Origin: Streptomyces echinoruber
Lineage (GTDB): Bacteria > Actinomycetota > Actinomycetes > Streptomycetales > Streptomycetaceae
Assembly: GCF_014651135.1 (NCBI RefSeq)
Contig: NZ_BMWH01000013.1
Location: forward strand, 115,055 to 179,054
DNA: 64,000 nucleotides
Reading direction: 5' to 3'
This document shows, piece by piece, positions 32,686-40,983 of this stretch. A program made the position numbers and the translations under genes. The stretch's first letter is position 1. The number at the start of each line of letters is the position of its first letter. The notes under the pieces were generated by a model. That model was not told the origin of the DNA. It searched no databases and saw nothing but the letters and a program-made list of their open reading frames with translations.

Positions 32686-33147
32686 ATGACCGACACCCCG
32701 CCGCTCCCCGACGGCTACGAGTTCTCCGCCGACGCCGACCGGATCGACGCCGCCCGCGTGCACCGGTGGCTGTCCACCGACGCCTACTGGGCGCTGGGGC
32801 GGCCGCGGGAGAAGCAGGACCGGGCGATCGCCGGGTCGCTCAACTACGGGGTGTACGAGGCGGTGACGGGGGAGCAGGTGGCCTACGCGCGGGTGGTCAC
32901 CGACCGGGCGACCTTCGCCTGGCTGTGCGACGTGTACGTCGATCCGTCGGTGCGCGGCAAGGGCCTCGGCACCGCCCTCGTCGCGGCCGTGCGCGAGCAC
33001 CTGCGGCCGTACGGGCTGCGGCGGATGCTGCTGGCCACGCACGACGCGCACGGCGTCTACGAGAAGGCGGGCTTCGGGCCGCTGGAACGCCCGGAGCAGT
33101 GGATGGCACTGTACTTCGCCCGGCCCCGCACCCGCCCCTCGAACTGA
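32686..33147 (+). CDS. GNAT-family N-acetyltransferase
   Basis: 153 residues. GNAT fold with acetyl-CoA binding motif A: LCDVYVDPSVRGKGLGTALV, then HDAHGVYEKAGFGPLERPEQ near the C-terminus. Residues 1-60 (YEFSADADRIDAARVHRWLS) match the group often annotated GNAT without a known substrate. The ATG at 32686 has GAGGA at 8-nt spacing; an in-frame GTG at 32671 is the alternative. Its end is 7 bp from the convergent DUF6314 gene. Confidence 0.88.
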   Translation: MTDTPPLPDGYEFSADADRIDAARVHRWLSTDAYWALGRPREKQDRAIAGSLNYGVYEAVTGEQVAYARVVTDRATFAWLCDVYVDPSVRGKGLGTALVAAVREHLRPYGLRRMLLATHDAHGVYEKAGFGPLERPEQWMALYFARPRTRPSN

Positions 33148-33154
33148 CTACCCG

Positions 33155-33619
33155 TCAGGCGCGGGTGTAGTCCGTCGTCAGCAGCAGGTCCTTGGCGGGG
33201 CCGGCCACCCGCCACACCGTGCGCCAGCGGTCGGCGCCGCGGACGGTGAACTCGCCGCGGTACAGGTCGGCCGCGCAGGGGTGCTCGGCCACGTGCCGGC
33301 CGGTGGTCAGGTCCAGATCGTGGAAGGGGCGCCCGTCGGCGAAGCGCACATCGGCCGTGCCCGGCGCGGGGCCGGGCAGGAAGCGCAGCACACGCCCGGC
33401 GGCACGGGCGGTGCCCCGCCAGACGAACGTGCCGGACTCCTCGTAGCGCAGCCCGCCCTCCCCCTCCCCCTCCCCCTCCTCCTCCGGCAGGGGGCGCAGG
33501 ACGGCCGTCCCGGTGAACCGGCCCTCGTCGCCGCCCGCGAGGTCCCGCACCGACCGCTCGATCCGCCACGTCCCCGCCAGGTACGCCAGCGCGTCGGCCA
33601 CCGGCCAGAACTCCTCCAT
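33155..33619 (-). CDS. DUF6314 protein
   Basis: 154 residues. Landmarks I associate with DUF6314: WPVADALAYLAGTWRIERSV, YEESGTFVWRG, VRFADGRPFHDLDLTTGRH and CAADLYRGEFTV, with RVAGPAKDLLLTTDYTRA at the end. Probably a beta-rich calycin-like small-molecule binding protein; no function known. An acidic EEEGEGEGEGG run near residue 60 comes from a short CTCCCC repeat. ATG at 33619 follows GGAAGGACGG. Confidence 0.8.
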   Translation of the reverse strand: MEEFWPVADALAYLAGTWRIERSVRDLAGGDEGRFTGTAVLRPLPEEEGEGEGEGGLRYEESGTFVWRGTARAAGRVLRFLPGPAPGTADVRFADGRPFHDLDLTTGRHVAEHPCAADLYRGEFTVRGADRWRTVWRVAGPAKDLLLTTDYTRA

Positions 33620-33761
33620 GCCGTCCTTCCGCCTCTCGTCGCCCACCGGTTGCCGCACGCCCAAGGACGCCCACCGGCCTTTCTATGGTGCCGTTCGGAT
33701 TTCTGACCGGTGTCCGGCATTTCGAAAGCCCGGTTTCCGGGTGCGGAGCCGTGGAGCATCC

Positions 33762-33878
33762 ATGTCACGCACCCGGACCCGCTGGAGAATCGGTCCGATC
33801 GTCACCGTCGCCCCGGCGGCCTCGGCCGTCCTCCCGGTCCCCGCGCCCGCCGTGCCGCCGTCGTCGCCCCCGGCGCGG
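33762..33878 (+). pseudogene. Possible truncated secreted-protein 5' end
   Basis: ATG at 33762 with GGAG seven bases upstream opens a frame reading MSRTRTRWRIGPIVTVAPAA then SAVLPVPAPAVPP, which looks like a signal peptide and Pro/Ala-rich start. The frame runs without similarity into the 3' end of the opposite-strand gene at 33879. It could be a gene remnant or chance; weak. Confidence 0.2.
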
Positions 33879-34598
33879 TCAGCCCTGCCCGCCGCGGCGG
33901 AACCAGCCGCGCCTGGCCGGCGCCGGAGGCGGCGGCGCGGCGGGCGGGGGCGCAGCAGGCGGCGGCACGGCGGGCGGACGCGTCGCCGGGCCGCCGAACG
34001 GGGGCAGGGTCTTGAACCGGTCGTCCAGCGTGACCGTCGGGGTGATCCGGTGCAGGGCCGCGCGGACCAGGGTGAGCGGATGGTCGGGGAAGTGGGCGTC
34101 CCACTGCTCGTGGTCGGCGACGTGGTACGGCAGCCCGCCCCGCAGGCCGGGCGCGTAGGGGTGGGGGCGGAAGTAGTCCGCGGGGCCCACCCGGGCCATG
34201 ACCGCCGCCTCTCGCACACCGGTCGTCGCGCCCTCGGTGGCCTGCACCTTCAGCACCGTGCTGCAGCCGGCCTTCGGCAGCGTCCAGGAGCCCAGGAAGA
34301 CCTGGCCGTGCCCGTTCGGCCGCGGCACCTTGATCAGCTGGCGCACCGCCGGCACCCCGCCGACGGTCCCGAAGGCCGCCTCGATCAGTCCGCCACCGGC
34401 CGCCGCCGCCCCCTGCGCGAGCCCGGCGCACAGCCGCCCGGGGTCCTCCAGCGGGGCCGGCAGGTCCGGCACGAGCGGGAAGAAGTGCACCGACAGCACG
34501 AGCCCCCGCGCGTCGGTCCACACCCCCTGCTCCCGTTCGGTGAAACCGGCCAGGTCAAGACCGGTGATCGGAGTCATGGCCATCATGGCGGCCATCAT
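33879..34598 (-). CDS. Conserved protein of unknown function divergent from argC
   Basis: About 239 residues from the ATG at 34598, or 232 from the ATG at 34577 (MTPITGLDLAGFTEREQGVW). Several in-frame ATGs (MMAAMMAM) make the start ambiguous and no Shine-Dalgarno sequence is seen. The central part (SVHFFPLVPDLPAPLEDPGR, VPAVRQLIKVPRPNGHGQVF, VGPADYFRPHPYAPGL) is a regular globular domain I do not recognise; the C-terminal 45 residues are Pro/Ala-rich ending ARRGWFRRGGQG. A possible -10 box (TAGTGT, 34638-34633 minus) lies inside the argC ARG box, so ArgR could affect this gene too. Confidence 0.7.
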   Translation of the reverse strand: MMAAMMAMTPITGLDLAGFTEREQGVWTDARGLVLSVHFFPLVPDLPAPLEDPGRLCAGLAQGAAAAGGGLIEAAFGTVGGVPAVRQLIKVPRPNGHGQVFLGSWTLPKAGCSTVLKVQATEGATTGVREAAVMARVGPADYFRPHPYAPGLRGGLPYHVADHEQWDAHFPDHPLTLVRAALHRITPTVTLDDRFKTLPPFGGPATRPPAVPPPAAPPPAAPPPPAPARRGWFRRGGQG

Positions 34599-34628
34599 GC
34601 CGGGCGGTGCGGCCCCGTCCGCATACTG

Positions 34629-34667
34629 ATGCACACTATTGCATAAACGTGCAGTGAAACGTATAGT
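34629..34667 (+). promoter_or_regulatory. argC promoter overlapped by an ARG box
   Basis: -35 TTGCAT (34639-34644), 17-bp spacer, -10 TATAGT (34662-34667). The inverted repeat ATGCA-N6-TGCAT (34629-34644) covers the -35 box, and a weaker half-matching site follows at 34648-34665. The same 16-bp pattern occurs before argG, so ArgR repression by blocking RNA polymerase is likely. Confidence 0.75.
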
Positions 34668-34691
34668 CATGCCGTCGAGGAGGAGGATTCC

Positions 34692-35720
34692 ATGACGGTA
34701 CGTGCCGCGGTGGCCGGAGCGAGCGGCTACGCGGGCGGGGAGCTGCTGCGCCTGCTGCTCGCCCACCCCGAGGTCGAGATCGGCGCCCTGACCGCCAACT
34801 CCAACGCCGGGCAGAAGCTGGGCGCACTCCAGCCGCACCTGCTGCCGCTGGCCGACCGGGTACTGGAGGAGACCGGCCCCGAGGCGCTCGCCGGGCACGA
34901 CGTGGTCTTCCTCGCCCTGCCGCACGGCCGGTCGGCCGCCGTGGCCGAACAGCTCGGCCCGGACGTGCTCGTCGTGGACATGGGCGCCGACTTCCGGCTG
35001 AGCGACGCCGCCGACTGGGAGCGGTTCTACGGCTCCCCGCACGCCGGCACCTGGCCCTACGGCCTTCCCGAACTGCCGGGCGCCCGCGCCGCGCTGGAGG
35101 GGTCCAAGCGCATCGCGGTGCCCGGCTGCTACCCGACCGCCGTCTCCCTCGCCCTCTTCCCGGCCTACGCCGCCCGCCTCGCCGAGCCCGAGGCCGTGGT
35201 CGTCGCCGCCTCCGGCACCTCCGGCGCGGGCAGGACGCCCAAGCCGCACCTGCTCGGCAGCGAGGTCATGGGGTCCATGTCGCCGTACGGCGTCGGCGGC
35301 GTCCACCGGCACACCCCGGAGATGGTCCAGAACCTCAGCGCGGTCGCCGGGGAGCGGGTCTCGGTCTCCTTCACGCCCACCCTCGCCCCGATGCCCCGCG
35401 GCATCCTCGCCACCTGCAGCGCCAAGGCACGGGACGGCGTCACCGCCGAGTCGCTGCGCGCCGCGTACGACAAGGCCCTCGCCGACGAGCCCTTCGTCCA
35501 CCTCCTGCCCGAGGGCCGGTGGCCCGCCACCGCGTCCGTCCACGGTTCCAACGCCGTTCAGGTGCAGGTCGCCCACGACGAGGCCGTGGGACGGATCATC
35601 GCGATCAGCGCCATCGACAACCTGACCAAGGGCACCGCGGGCGGTGCCGTCCAGAGCATGAACATCGCCCTGGGTCTCGACGAGACCACCGGACTGACGA
35701 CGATCGGAGTAGCGCCGTGA
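34692..35720 (+). CDS. argC: N-acetyl-gamma-glutamyl-phosphate reductase
   Basis: 342 residues. NADP-binding start VRAAVAGASGYAGGELLRLL, catalytic Cys in KRIAVPGCYPTAVSLALFPA, and HTPEMVQNL plus the conserved VSFTPTLAPMPRGILATCSA. It reduces N-acetylglutamyl phosphate to the semialdehyde, the third step of arginine synthesis. ATG with AGGAGGAGG upstream. First gene of argCJBD; its stop overlaps the argJ start (GTGA). Confidence 0.97.
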   Translation: MTVRAAVAGASGYAGGELLRLLLAHPEVEIGALTANSNAGQKLGALQPHLLPLADRVLEETGPEALAGHDVVFLALPHGRSAAVAEQLGPDVLVVDMGADFRLSDAADWERFYGSPHAGTWPYGLPELPGARAALEGSKRIAVPGCYPTAVSLALFPAYAARLAEPEAVVVAASGTSGAGRTPKPHLLGSEVMGSMSPYGVGGVHRHTPEMVQNLSAVAGERVSVSFTPTLAPMPRGILATCSAKARDGVTAESLRAAYDKALADEPFVHLLPEGRWPATASVHGSNAVQVQVAHDEAVGRIIAISAIDNLTKGTAGGAVQSMNIALGLDETTGLTTIGVAP

Positions 35721-36868
35721 GCGTGACGGCAGCGAAGGGATTCACGGCGGCCGGCATCGCCGCCGGAATCAAGGAGAACGGCACCCCGGACCTGGCCCTC
35801 GTGGTCAACAACGGGCCGCGCCGCGCCGCCGCGGGCGTCTTCACCTCCAACCGCGTCAAGGCCGCCCCCGTGCTGTGGTCCGAACAGGTCCTCAAGAGCG
35901 GCGAGGTCACCGCCGTGATCCTCAACTCCGGCGGCGCCAACGCCTGTACGGGACCCAAGGGCTTCCAGGACACCCACGCCACCGCCGAGAAGGTCGCCGA
36001 GGTGCTCGGCATCGGCGCGGGCGAGGTCGCCGTGTGCTCCACCGGGCTCATCGGCGTCCCGCTGCCGATGGACAAGCTGCTGCCCGGCGTCGAGACCGCC
36101 GCCGCCCACCTGTCCGAGCACGGCGGCGAGAAGGCCGCCATCGCCATCAAGACCACCGACACCGTCCACAAGACGGCCGTCGTGGCCGGGGACGGCTGGA
36201 CCGTCGGCGGGATGGCCAAGGGCGCCGGCATGCTCGCCCCGGGCCTGGCCACCATGCTCGTCGTCCTCACCACCGACGCCGACCTCGACAGCGCCACCCT
36301 GGACCAGGCCCTGCGCGCGGCCACGCGGGTCACCTTCGACCGCGTCGACTCCGACGGCTGCATGTCCACCAACGACACCGTCCTGCTGCTGGCCTCCGGC
36401 GCCTCCGGCGTCACCCCGGAGTACGACGCGTTCGCCGACGCCGTCCGCGAGGTCTGCGCCGACCTCGCCCGGCAGCTCGTCGGCGACGCCGAGGGCGCCA
36501 GCAAGGACATCCGGATCGAGGTGGTCAACGCCGCGACCGAGGACGACGCCGTCGAGGTGGGCCGCTCCATCGCCCGCAACAACCTCCTCAAGTGCGCCGT
36601 CCACGGCGAGGACCCCAACTGGGGCCGCGTGCTGTCCGCCATCGGCACCACCTCCGCCGCCTTCGAGCCGGACCGGCTGAACGTCGCCATCAACGGCGTG
36701 TGGGTGTGCAAGAACGGCTCCGTCGGCGAGGACCGGGAGAAGGTCGACATGCGCTACCGCGAGGTGCACATCGTCGCCGACCTCGCCGCCGGCTCCGAGA
36801 CCGCCACCATCTGGACCAACGACCTCACCGCCGACTACGTCCACGAGAACAGCGCCTACTCCTCATGA
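35717..36868 (+). CDS. argJ: Bifunctional ornithine acetyltransferase / N-acetylglutamate synthase
   Basis: 383 residues. The autocleavage/nucleophile motif KGAGMLAPGLATMLVVLTTD gives alpha and beta chains after cleavage before the ATMLV threonine. NSGGANACTGPKG and RNNLLKCAVHGEDPNWGRVL are further family marks. It transfers the acetyl group from N-acetylornithine to glutamate (cyclic pathway); whether it also uses acetyl-CoA cannot be read from sequence. GTG start overlapping argC; ATGA overlap with argB. Confidence 0.96.
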   Translation: MSVTAAKGFTAAGIAAGIKENGTPDLALVVNNGPRRAAAGVFTSNRVKAAPVLWSEQVLKSGEVTAVILNSGGANACTGPKGFQDTHATAEKVAEVLGIGAGEVAVCSTGLIGVPLPMDKLLPGVETAAAHLSEHGGEKAAIAIKTTDTVHKTAVVAGDGWTVGGMAKGAGMLAPGLATMLVVLTTDADLDSATLDQALRAATRVTFDRVDSDGCMSTNDTVLLLASGASGVTPEYDAFADAVREVCADLARQLVGDAEGASKDIRIEVVNAATEDDAVEVGRSIARNNLLKCAVHGEDPNWGRVLSAIGTTSAAFEPDRLNVAINGVWVCKNGSVGEDREKVDMRYREVHIVADLAAGSETATIWTNDLTADYVHENSAYSS

Positions 36869-37836
36869 CCACGACGCGGAAGCACACGGCACTGCCCAAG
36901 GCCCGGATCCTCATCGAGGCGCTGCCCTGGCTGACCCGGCACCACGGCAAGACGGTCGTCATCAAGTTCGGCGGCAACGCCATGGTGGACGACGAGCTGA
37001 AGGCCGCCTTCGCCCAGGACGTGGTCTTCCTGCGGCACGCCGGCCTCAAGCCCGTCGTGGTGCACGGCGGCGGCCCGCAGATCTCCGCCGCCCTCGACCG
37101 GCACGGCATCGTCAGCGAGTTCAAGGCGGGCCTGCGGGTCACCACCGAGGACGCCATGGACGTCGTACGGATGGTGCTGGCCGGGCAGGTGCAGCGCGAG
37201 CTGGTCAACCTGCTCAACCGGCACGGCCCGCTCGCCGTCGGCCTCACCGGCGAGGACGCGCACACCCTCACCGCCACCAAGCACACCCCCGAGATCGACG
37301 GCGAGCCGGTGGACATCGGGCGGGTCGGTGAGATCACCGCGATCGACACCGGCGCGATCGAGGCCCTGCTCGCCGACGGCCGCATCCCGGTCGTGTCGTC
37401 GATCGCCCGCAGCCAGGACGACGGACACGTCTACAACGTCAACGCCGACACGGCGGCCGCGGCACTCGCCGCGGCGCTGGGCGCCGAGACCCTCATGGTC
37501 CTCACCGACGTCGAGGGCCTCTACGAGGACTGGCCGAACTCCGACGAGGTGATCAGCCGCCTGACCGCCTCCCAGCTGGAGAAGCTCCTGCCGGAGCTGT
37601 CCTCGGGCATGGTGCCGAAGATGGAGGGCTGCCTGCACGCCGTGCGCAACGGCGTGCGCACCGCCCGCGTCATCGACGGCCGCGTCCAGCACTCCATCCT
37701 GCTGGAGATCTTCACCGACGAGGGCATCGGCACCATGGTCGTGCCCGACGAGCCCGACGAGCCCGACGAGCCCGACGAGATCGGCGAGATCGACAAGCCC
37801 GACGAGCCCGACGAGACCGAGGGGAATTTGTCATGA
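36865..37836 (+). CDS. argB: Acetylglutamate kinase with acidic repeat tail
   Basis: 323 residues. Amino acid kinase fold: TVVIKFGGNAMVDDELKAAF, VVVHGGGPQISAALDRHGI, VYNVNADTAAAALAAAL and the C-terminal KMEGCLHAVRNGV. Phosphorylates N-acetylglutamate, usually the arginine-feedback step. After GTMVVP the protein continues with about 28 residues dominated by PDE units, encoded by 9-bp repeats, which is absent from typical ArgB. ATG overlaps argJ (ATGA); stop overlaps argD (ATGA). Confidence 0.97.
   Translation: MTTTRKHTALPKARILIEALPWLTRHHGKTVVIKFGGNAMVDDELKAAFAQDVVFLRHAGLKPVVVHGGGPQISAALDRHGIVSEFKAGLRVTTEDAMDVVRMVLAGQVQRELVNLLNRHGPLAVGLTGEDAHTLTATKHTPEIDGEPVDIGRVGEITAIDTGAIEALLADGRIPVVSSIARSQDDGHVYNVNADTAAAALAAALGAETLMVLTDVEGLYEDWPNSDEVISRLTASQLEKLLPELSSGMVPKMEGCLHAVRNGVRTARVIDGRVQHSILLEIFTDEGIGTMVVPDEPDEPDEPDEIGEIDKPDEPDETEGNLS
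37744..37815. repeat. 9-bp repeat encoding the ArgB acidic tail
   Basis: CCCGACGAG-type units (three codons, Pro-Asp-Glu) in runs at about 37744-37780 and 37797-37815, separated by ATCGGCGAGATCGACAAG. In frame, so copy-number change lengthens or shortens the tail. Confidence 0.85.
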
Positions 37837-39041
37837 CCGGCACCACGACCAACGCCGACCTGACCCGGCGGTGGCAGGGCGCGCTCATGAACAACTACGG
37901 CACCCCGCGGCTGCCCCTGGTACGTGGCGAGGGCGCCCGGCTGTGGGACGCCGACGGCAGGGAGTACCTCGACTTCGTCGGCGGCATCGCCGTCAACGCG
38001 CTCGGCCACGCCCACCCGGCCGTCGTCGACGCCGTCAGCCGGCAGATCGCCTCCCTGGGCCACGTCTCCAACCTGTTCGTCGCCGAGCCCCCGGTCGCCC
38101 TCGCCGAACGGCTGCTGGAGCTGTTCGGGCGCGAGGGGCGGGTCTACTTCTGCAACTCCGGCGCGGAGGCCAACGAGGGCGCCTTCAAGATCGGCCGGCT
38201 CACCGGGCGGCGGCACATGGTCGCCACCGAGGGCGGCTTCCACGGCCGGACCATGGGCGCGCTCGCCCTCACCGGCCAGCCGGGCAAGCAGGAGCCGTTC
38301 CGGCCGCTGCCGGGCGACGTCACCCACGTGCCGTACGGCGACGCGCAGGCGCTGGCCGCCGCGGTCACCGACGAGACCGCGCTGGTGATCATCGAGCCGA
38401 TCCAGGGCGAGAACGGCGTGGTGGTGCCCCCGGCCGGCTACCTGAAGGCGGCCCGCGCGATCACCGCCAACGCGGGGGCGCTGCTGGTGCTGGACGAGGT
38501 GCAGACGGGTGTCGGCCGCACCGGGCACTGGTTCGCCTACCAGGCCCACGAGGGCGTCCTGCCGGACGTGGTGACCCTCGCCAAGGGGCTGGGCGGCGGA
38601 CTGCCGCTGGGCGCCACCGTCGCCTTCGGCCGCGCCGCCGAACTGCTGCGGCCCGGGCAGCACGGCACGACCTTCGGCGGCAACCCGGTCGCCTGCGCCG
38701 CCGGGCTGGCCGTCCTGGACACCATCGCCGGCGAGGGGCTGCTGGAGAACGTCAAGCGGCAGGGCGAGAGGCTGCGCGAGGGAATCGAGGGTCTCGGCCA
38801 CCCGCTGGTCGGCCATGTCCGGGGTGCGGGCCTGCTCCTGGGTATCGTGCTCACCGGGCCGCACGCACCCCGGGTGCAGCAGGCGGCCCAGGACGCCGGG
38901 TTCCTGGTGAACGCGCCCACCCCCGAGGTCGTACGGCTCATGCCGCCGCTGAACCTCGGCGACGACGTGGTGGACGCCTTCCTGCGGGCCCTGCCCGGCA
39001 TCCTCGACGAGACCCACGGGGACGGACGATCCGGAGAATGA
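37833..39041 (+). CDS. argD: Acetylornithine aminotransferase
   Basis: 402 residues, class III PLP aminotransferase. YLDFVGGIAVNALGHAHPAV, CNSGAEANEGAFKIGR, IIEPIQGENGVVVPPAGYL, LLVLDEVQTGVGRTGHWFAY and the PLP lysine in TLAKGLGGGLPLGATVAFG. Converts N-acetylglutamate semialdehyde to N-acetylornithine using glutamate. ATG overlaps the argB stop. argR follows 7 bp after its stop. Confidence 0.97.
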   Translation: MTGTTTNADLTRRWQGALMNNYGTPRLPLVRGEGARLWDADGREYLDFVGGIAVNALGHAHPAVVDAVSRQIASLGHVSNLFVAEPPVALAERLLELFGREGRVYFCNSGAEANEGAFKIGRLTGRRHMVATEGGFHGRTMGALALTGQPGKQEPFRPLPGDVTHVPYGDAQALAAAVTDETALVIIEPIQGENGVVVPPAGYLKAARAITANAGALLVLDEVQTGVGRTGHWFAYQAHEGVLPDVVTLAKGLGGGLPLGATVAFGRAAELLRPGQHGTTFGGNPVACAAGLAVLDTIAGEGLLENVKRQGERLREGIEGLGHPLVGHVRGAGLLLGIVLTGPHAPRVQQAAQDAGFLVNAPTPEVVRLMPPLNLGDDVVDAFLRALPGILDETHGDGRSGE

Positions 39042-39048
39042 GACGACG

Positions 39049-39648
39049 ATGAGCCAGGCGCAGGACCACGGGCGAAACCACGGCGCCGGGCCTGCCGTGC
39101 CGCAGACCCGCACCGCACGCCACCGCCGGATCGTGGACATCCTCAACCGGCAACCGGTGCGCTCGCAGAGCCAGTTGGCGAAGCTCCTCGCCGACGACGG
39201 GCTGAGCGTCACACAGGCGACGCTCTCCCGGGACCTGGACGAGCTGAACGCGGTGAAGATCCGCAACACCGACGGCGACCTCATCTACGCGGTGCCCAGC
39301 GAGGGCGGTTTCCGCACGCCGCGGGCGCCGCTCGGGGAGTCCGCCAAGGAGGAGCGGATGCGGCGGCTGTCCCAGGAGCTGCTGATCTCCGCGGAGGCCT
39401 CCGCCAACCTCGTGGTCCTGCGCACCCCGCCCGGTGCCGCCCAGTTCCTCGCCTCCGCCATCGACCAGGCCGAGCTCCACGACATCCTCGGCACGATCGC
39501 CGGCGACGACACGGTGCTGCTGATCAGCCGGGAGCCGACGGGGGGGCAGGCGCTCGCCGACCACCTGCTGCGGCTGGCCCAGAACGGGCACAGCAGTCAC
39601 AACAGTCACAACAGCCACAACAGTCAAGACGGGCGCCACGGGCAGTGA
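39049..39648 (+). CDS. argR: Arginine repressor with His/Asn/Ser repeat tail
   Basis: 199 residues. DNA-binding winged helix at about residues 22-90 (RTARHRRIVDILNRQPVRSQ, VTQATLSRDLDELNAVKIRN) and the C-terminal hexamerisation/arginine-binding domain (QFLASAIDQAELHDILGTIA, GDDTVLLISREPTGGQALAD). It binds the ARG boxes before argC and argG when arginine is abundant. The last 20 residues are HNS-type repeats (HSSHNSHNSHNSQDGRHGQ) from 9-bp units and make the protein longer than usual. Last gene before a bidirectional terminator. Confidence 0.96.
   Translation: MSQAQDHGRNHGAGPAVPQTRTARHRRIVDILNRQPVRSQSQLAKLLADDGLSVTQATLSRDLDELNAVKIRNTDGDLIYAVPSEGGFRTPRAPLGESAKEERMRRLSQELLISAEASANLVVLRTPPGAAQFLASAIDQAELHDILGTIAGDDTVLLISREPTGGQALADHLLRLAQNGHSSHNSHNSHNSQDGRHGQ
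39589..39624. repeat. 9-bp tandem repeat encoding the ArgR tail
   Basis: Four CACARCAGY units at 39589, 39598, 39607 and 39616 encoding His-Ser/Asn-Ser; in frame. Confidence 0.85.
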
Positions 39649-39653
39649 GCGCC

Positions 39654-39698
39654 GGGGCCTCGCGGCGCGGCCGTCAGCCCAGCCGCGCCGCGAGCCCC
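39654..39698. terminator. Bidirectional terminator between argR and apbE
   Basis: CTCGCGGCGCGGC (39659-39671) pairs with GCCGCGCCGCGAG (39682-39694), extended by GGGG/CCCC. The apbE stop codon (39676-39674) lies in the loop, so the right arm also encodes the last ApbE residues. Confidence 0.85.
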
Positions 39699-40474
39699 CC
39701 GGTGCACCGCACCTCGTCGCCCGCCGTGATCAGCAGCGCCTCCACGTCCGGCAGCGACTCCAGCCAGCGCAGGCCCTGCCGCGACCCCATCGCGAAGGCG
39801 GCCGTGGCCCAGCAGTCCGCCCAGGTCAGCCGGGGCGCGACGACCGTGACGGCGACCAGGTCGGTCACCGCCGAGCGGCCGGTGCGCGGATCGACGATGT
39901 GCGCGCCGCGCTCCGCGGTGCCGGACGTGGCCACGGCCAGCTCGCTCACGCCGGCCGCCGAGACGACCGCCGCGAGGCCGCCCGGCCGCAGCGGGTCGGA
40001 GACACCGACGCGCCACGGCCGGTGCGGCTCGGGCGTGCCGAGGAGCTGCACGTCACCGCCGCCGTTGACGCTCACCCCGCTCGCCCCGGCGGCGGCGATC
40101 GCCCGGGCCGCCCGCTCGGCCGCCCAGCCCTTGACGATCCCGGTGGGATCCAGGCGCCCCCGGTAGCGGGGGCTGAACCAGCCGTCGCTGACCCGCTCGG
40201 CCTCCGCGGCCAGCTCCAGCACCTCGGCGACCTCGGGGTCGCAGTCGCCGACGTCGATCTCACCGCGGGCCAGGCGGGAGACCTGGCTGTCCTCGCGGTA
40301 GGTGCTGAACACCTCGTTCACCCGGTGCAGCCCGGCGACGGCCTCGTCGAGGGCCGCGCGGACGGCACCGGGTTCCCCGCCGCGGACGTCGAAGGAGAAG
40401 ACCGTCCCCATGACCTCCTCCGCGTGACGCACCGCGGCGGGAGCCTCGTGCGACGCCGCCACCGGCTCAGCCAC
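39674..40474 (-). CDS. apbE: FAD:protein FMN transferase (ApbE/Ftp)
   Basis: 266 residues. EEVMGTVFSFDVRG start, LDPTGIVKGWAAERAARAIA, VSVNGGGDVQLLG and the metal/FAD region HIVDPRTGRSAVTDLVAVTV, TWADCWATAAFAMG. It transfers FMN from FAD to a Thr in a (D/S)GAT-type motif of partner proteins; such a motif (SGATYT) is in the neighbouring FMN-binding protein. No signal peptide is seen, which would place the reaction in the cytoplasm, or the start may be annotated short. Overlaps the upstream gene by 8 bp. The last gene of a three-gene minus-strand operon. Confidence 0.93.
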   Translation of the reverse strand: MAEPVAASHEAPAAVRHAEEVMGTVFSFDVRGGEPGAVRAALDEAVAGLHRVNEVFSTYREDSQVSRLARGEIDVGDCDPEVAEVLELAAEAERVSDGWFSPRYRGRLDPTGIVKGWAAERAARAIAAAGASGVSVNGGGDVQLLGTPEPHRPWRVGVSDPLRPGGLAAVVSAAGVSELAVATSGTAERGAHIVDPRTGRSAVTDLVAVTVVAPRLTWADCWATAAFAMGSRQGLRWLESLPDVEALLITAGDEVRCTGGLAARLG

Positions 40475-40925
40475 CGGCCTGGTCCAGTGCCGACTGCAGG
40501 GACTGCCGGTAGCCGGTGCTGGTGTAGGTGGCGCCGGAGACCGCGTCGATCTGCGCGCTCTGCGCGGCCACGGCCTCCTGGTTGAGTTTGGGTACGGCCG
40601 TGGCGGTCTTCTGGCTGCTGAGTCCGCCCTCGGGTGCCTGGACGGCCTCCGCCTTGGTGATCTTCCCGTCGCGGACAGTGATGCGGACCTGCACCGGCCC
40701 GTACTGGGTCTTCACGACCTTGCCGGTGACCGTGCCCGTGCCGGCCGCCCGCGCGCCGCCCTGCGGCGACTCCTGCGCCGCCGCGCTCTGCTGCGGGGCC
40801 GCGCCGCCCGCCGCCTGCGCGGCACCCGGCCCGGAGGCCGGCTTCAGCGACAGCAGCAGCACGATCCCGGACACCGTCGCGGCCGCGGTGAGCACGACGC
40901 GCCGGACGGGGTGGCTCTTCCTCAT
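40467..40925 (-). CDS. FMN-binding domain protein (membrane-anchored or secreted)
   Basis: 152 residues. N-terminal hydrophobic segment after MRKSHPVRRVVL (TAAATVSGIVLLLSLKPAS) acts as signal or anchor; a low-complexity linker follows; the FMN-binding domain spans about residues 65-150 with the flavinylation-type motif DAVSGATYTSTGYRQSLQSA. FMN is expected to be attached to the Thr of SGAT by the adjacent ApbE. Likely carries electrons outside the membrane with the ferric-reductase-like protein encoded upstream. A relic of a second copy lies at 42463-42540. Confidence 0.9.
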   Translation of the reverse strand: MRKSHPVRRVVLTAAATVSGIVLLLSLKPASGPGAAQAAGGAAPQQSAAAQESPQGGARAAGTGTVTGKVVKTQYGPVQVRITVRDGKITKAEAVQAPEGGLSSQKTATAVPKLNQEAVAAQSAQIDAVSGATYTSTGYRQSLQSALDQAGG

Positions 40926-40983
40926 CGGTCCTACAGCTCCTGTTCCTGGGGTCGATACGTCCGTTGGCCGGGGCGGACGGCGC

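Noticed and set aside
33155..33706. Plus-strand open frame opposite the DUF6314 gene
   Set aside because: No recognisable protein features and overlaps a minus-strand gene with ribosome binding site and family motifs.
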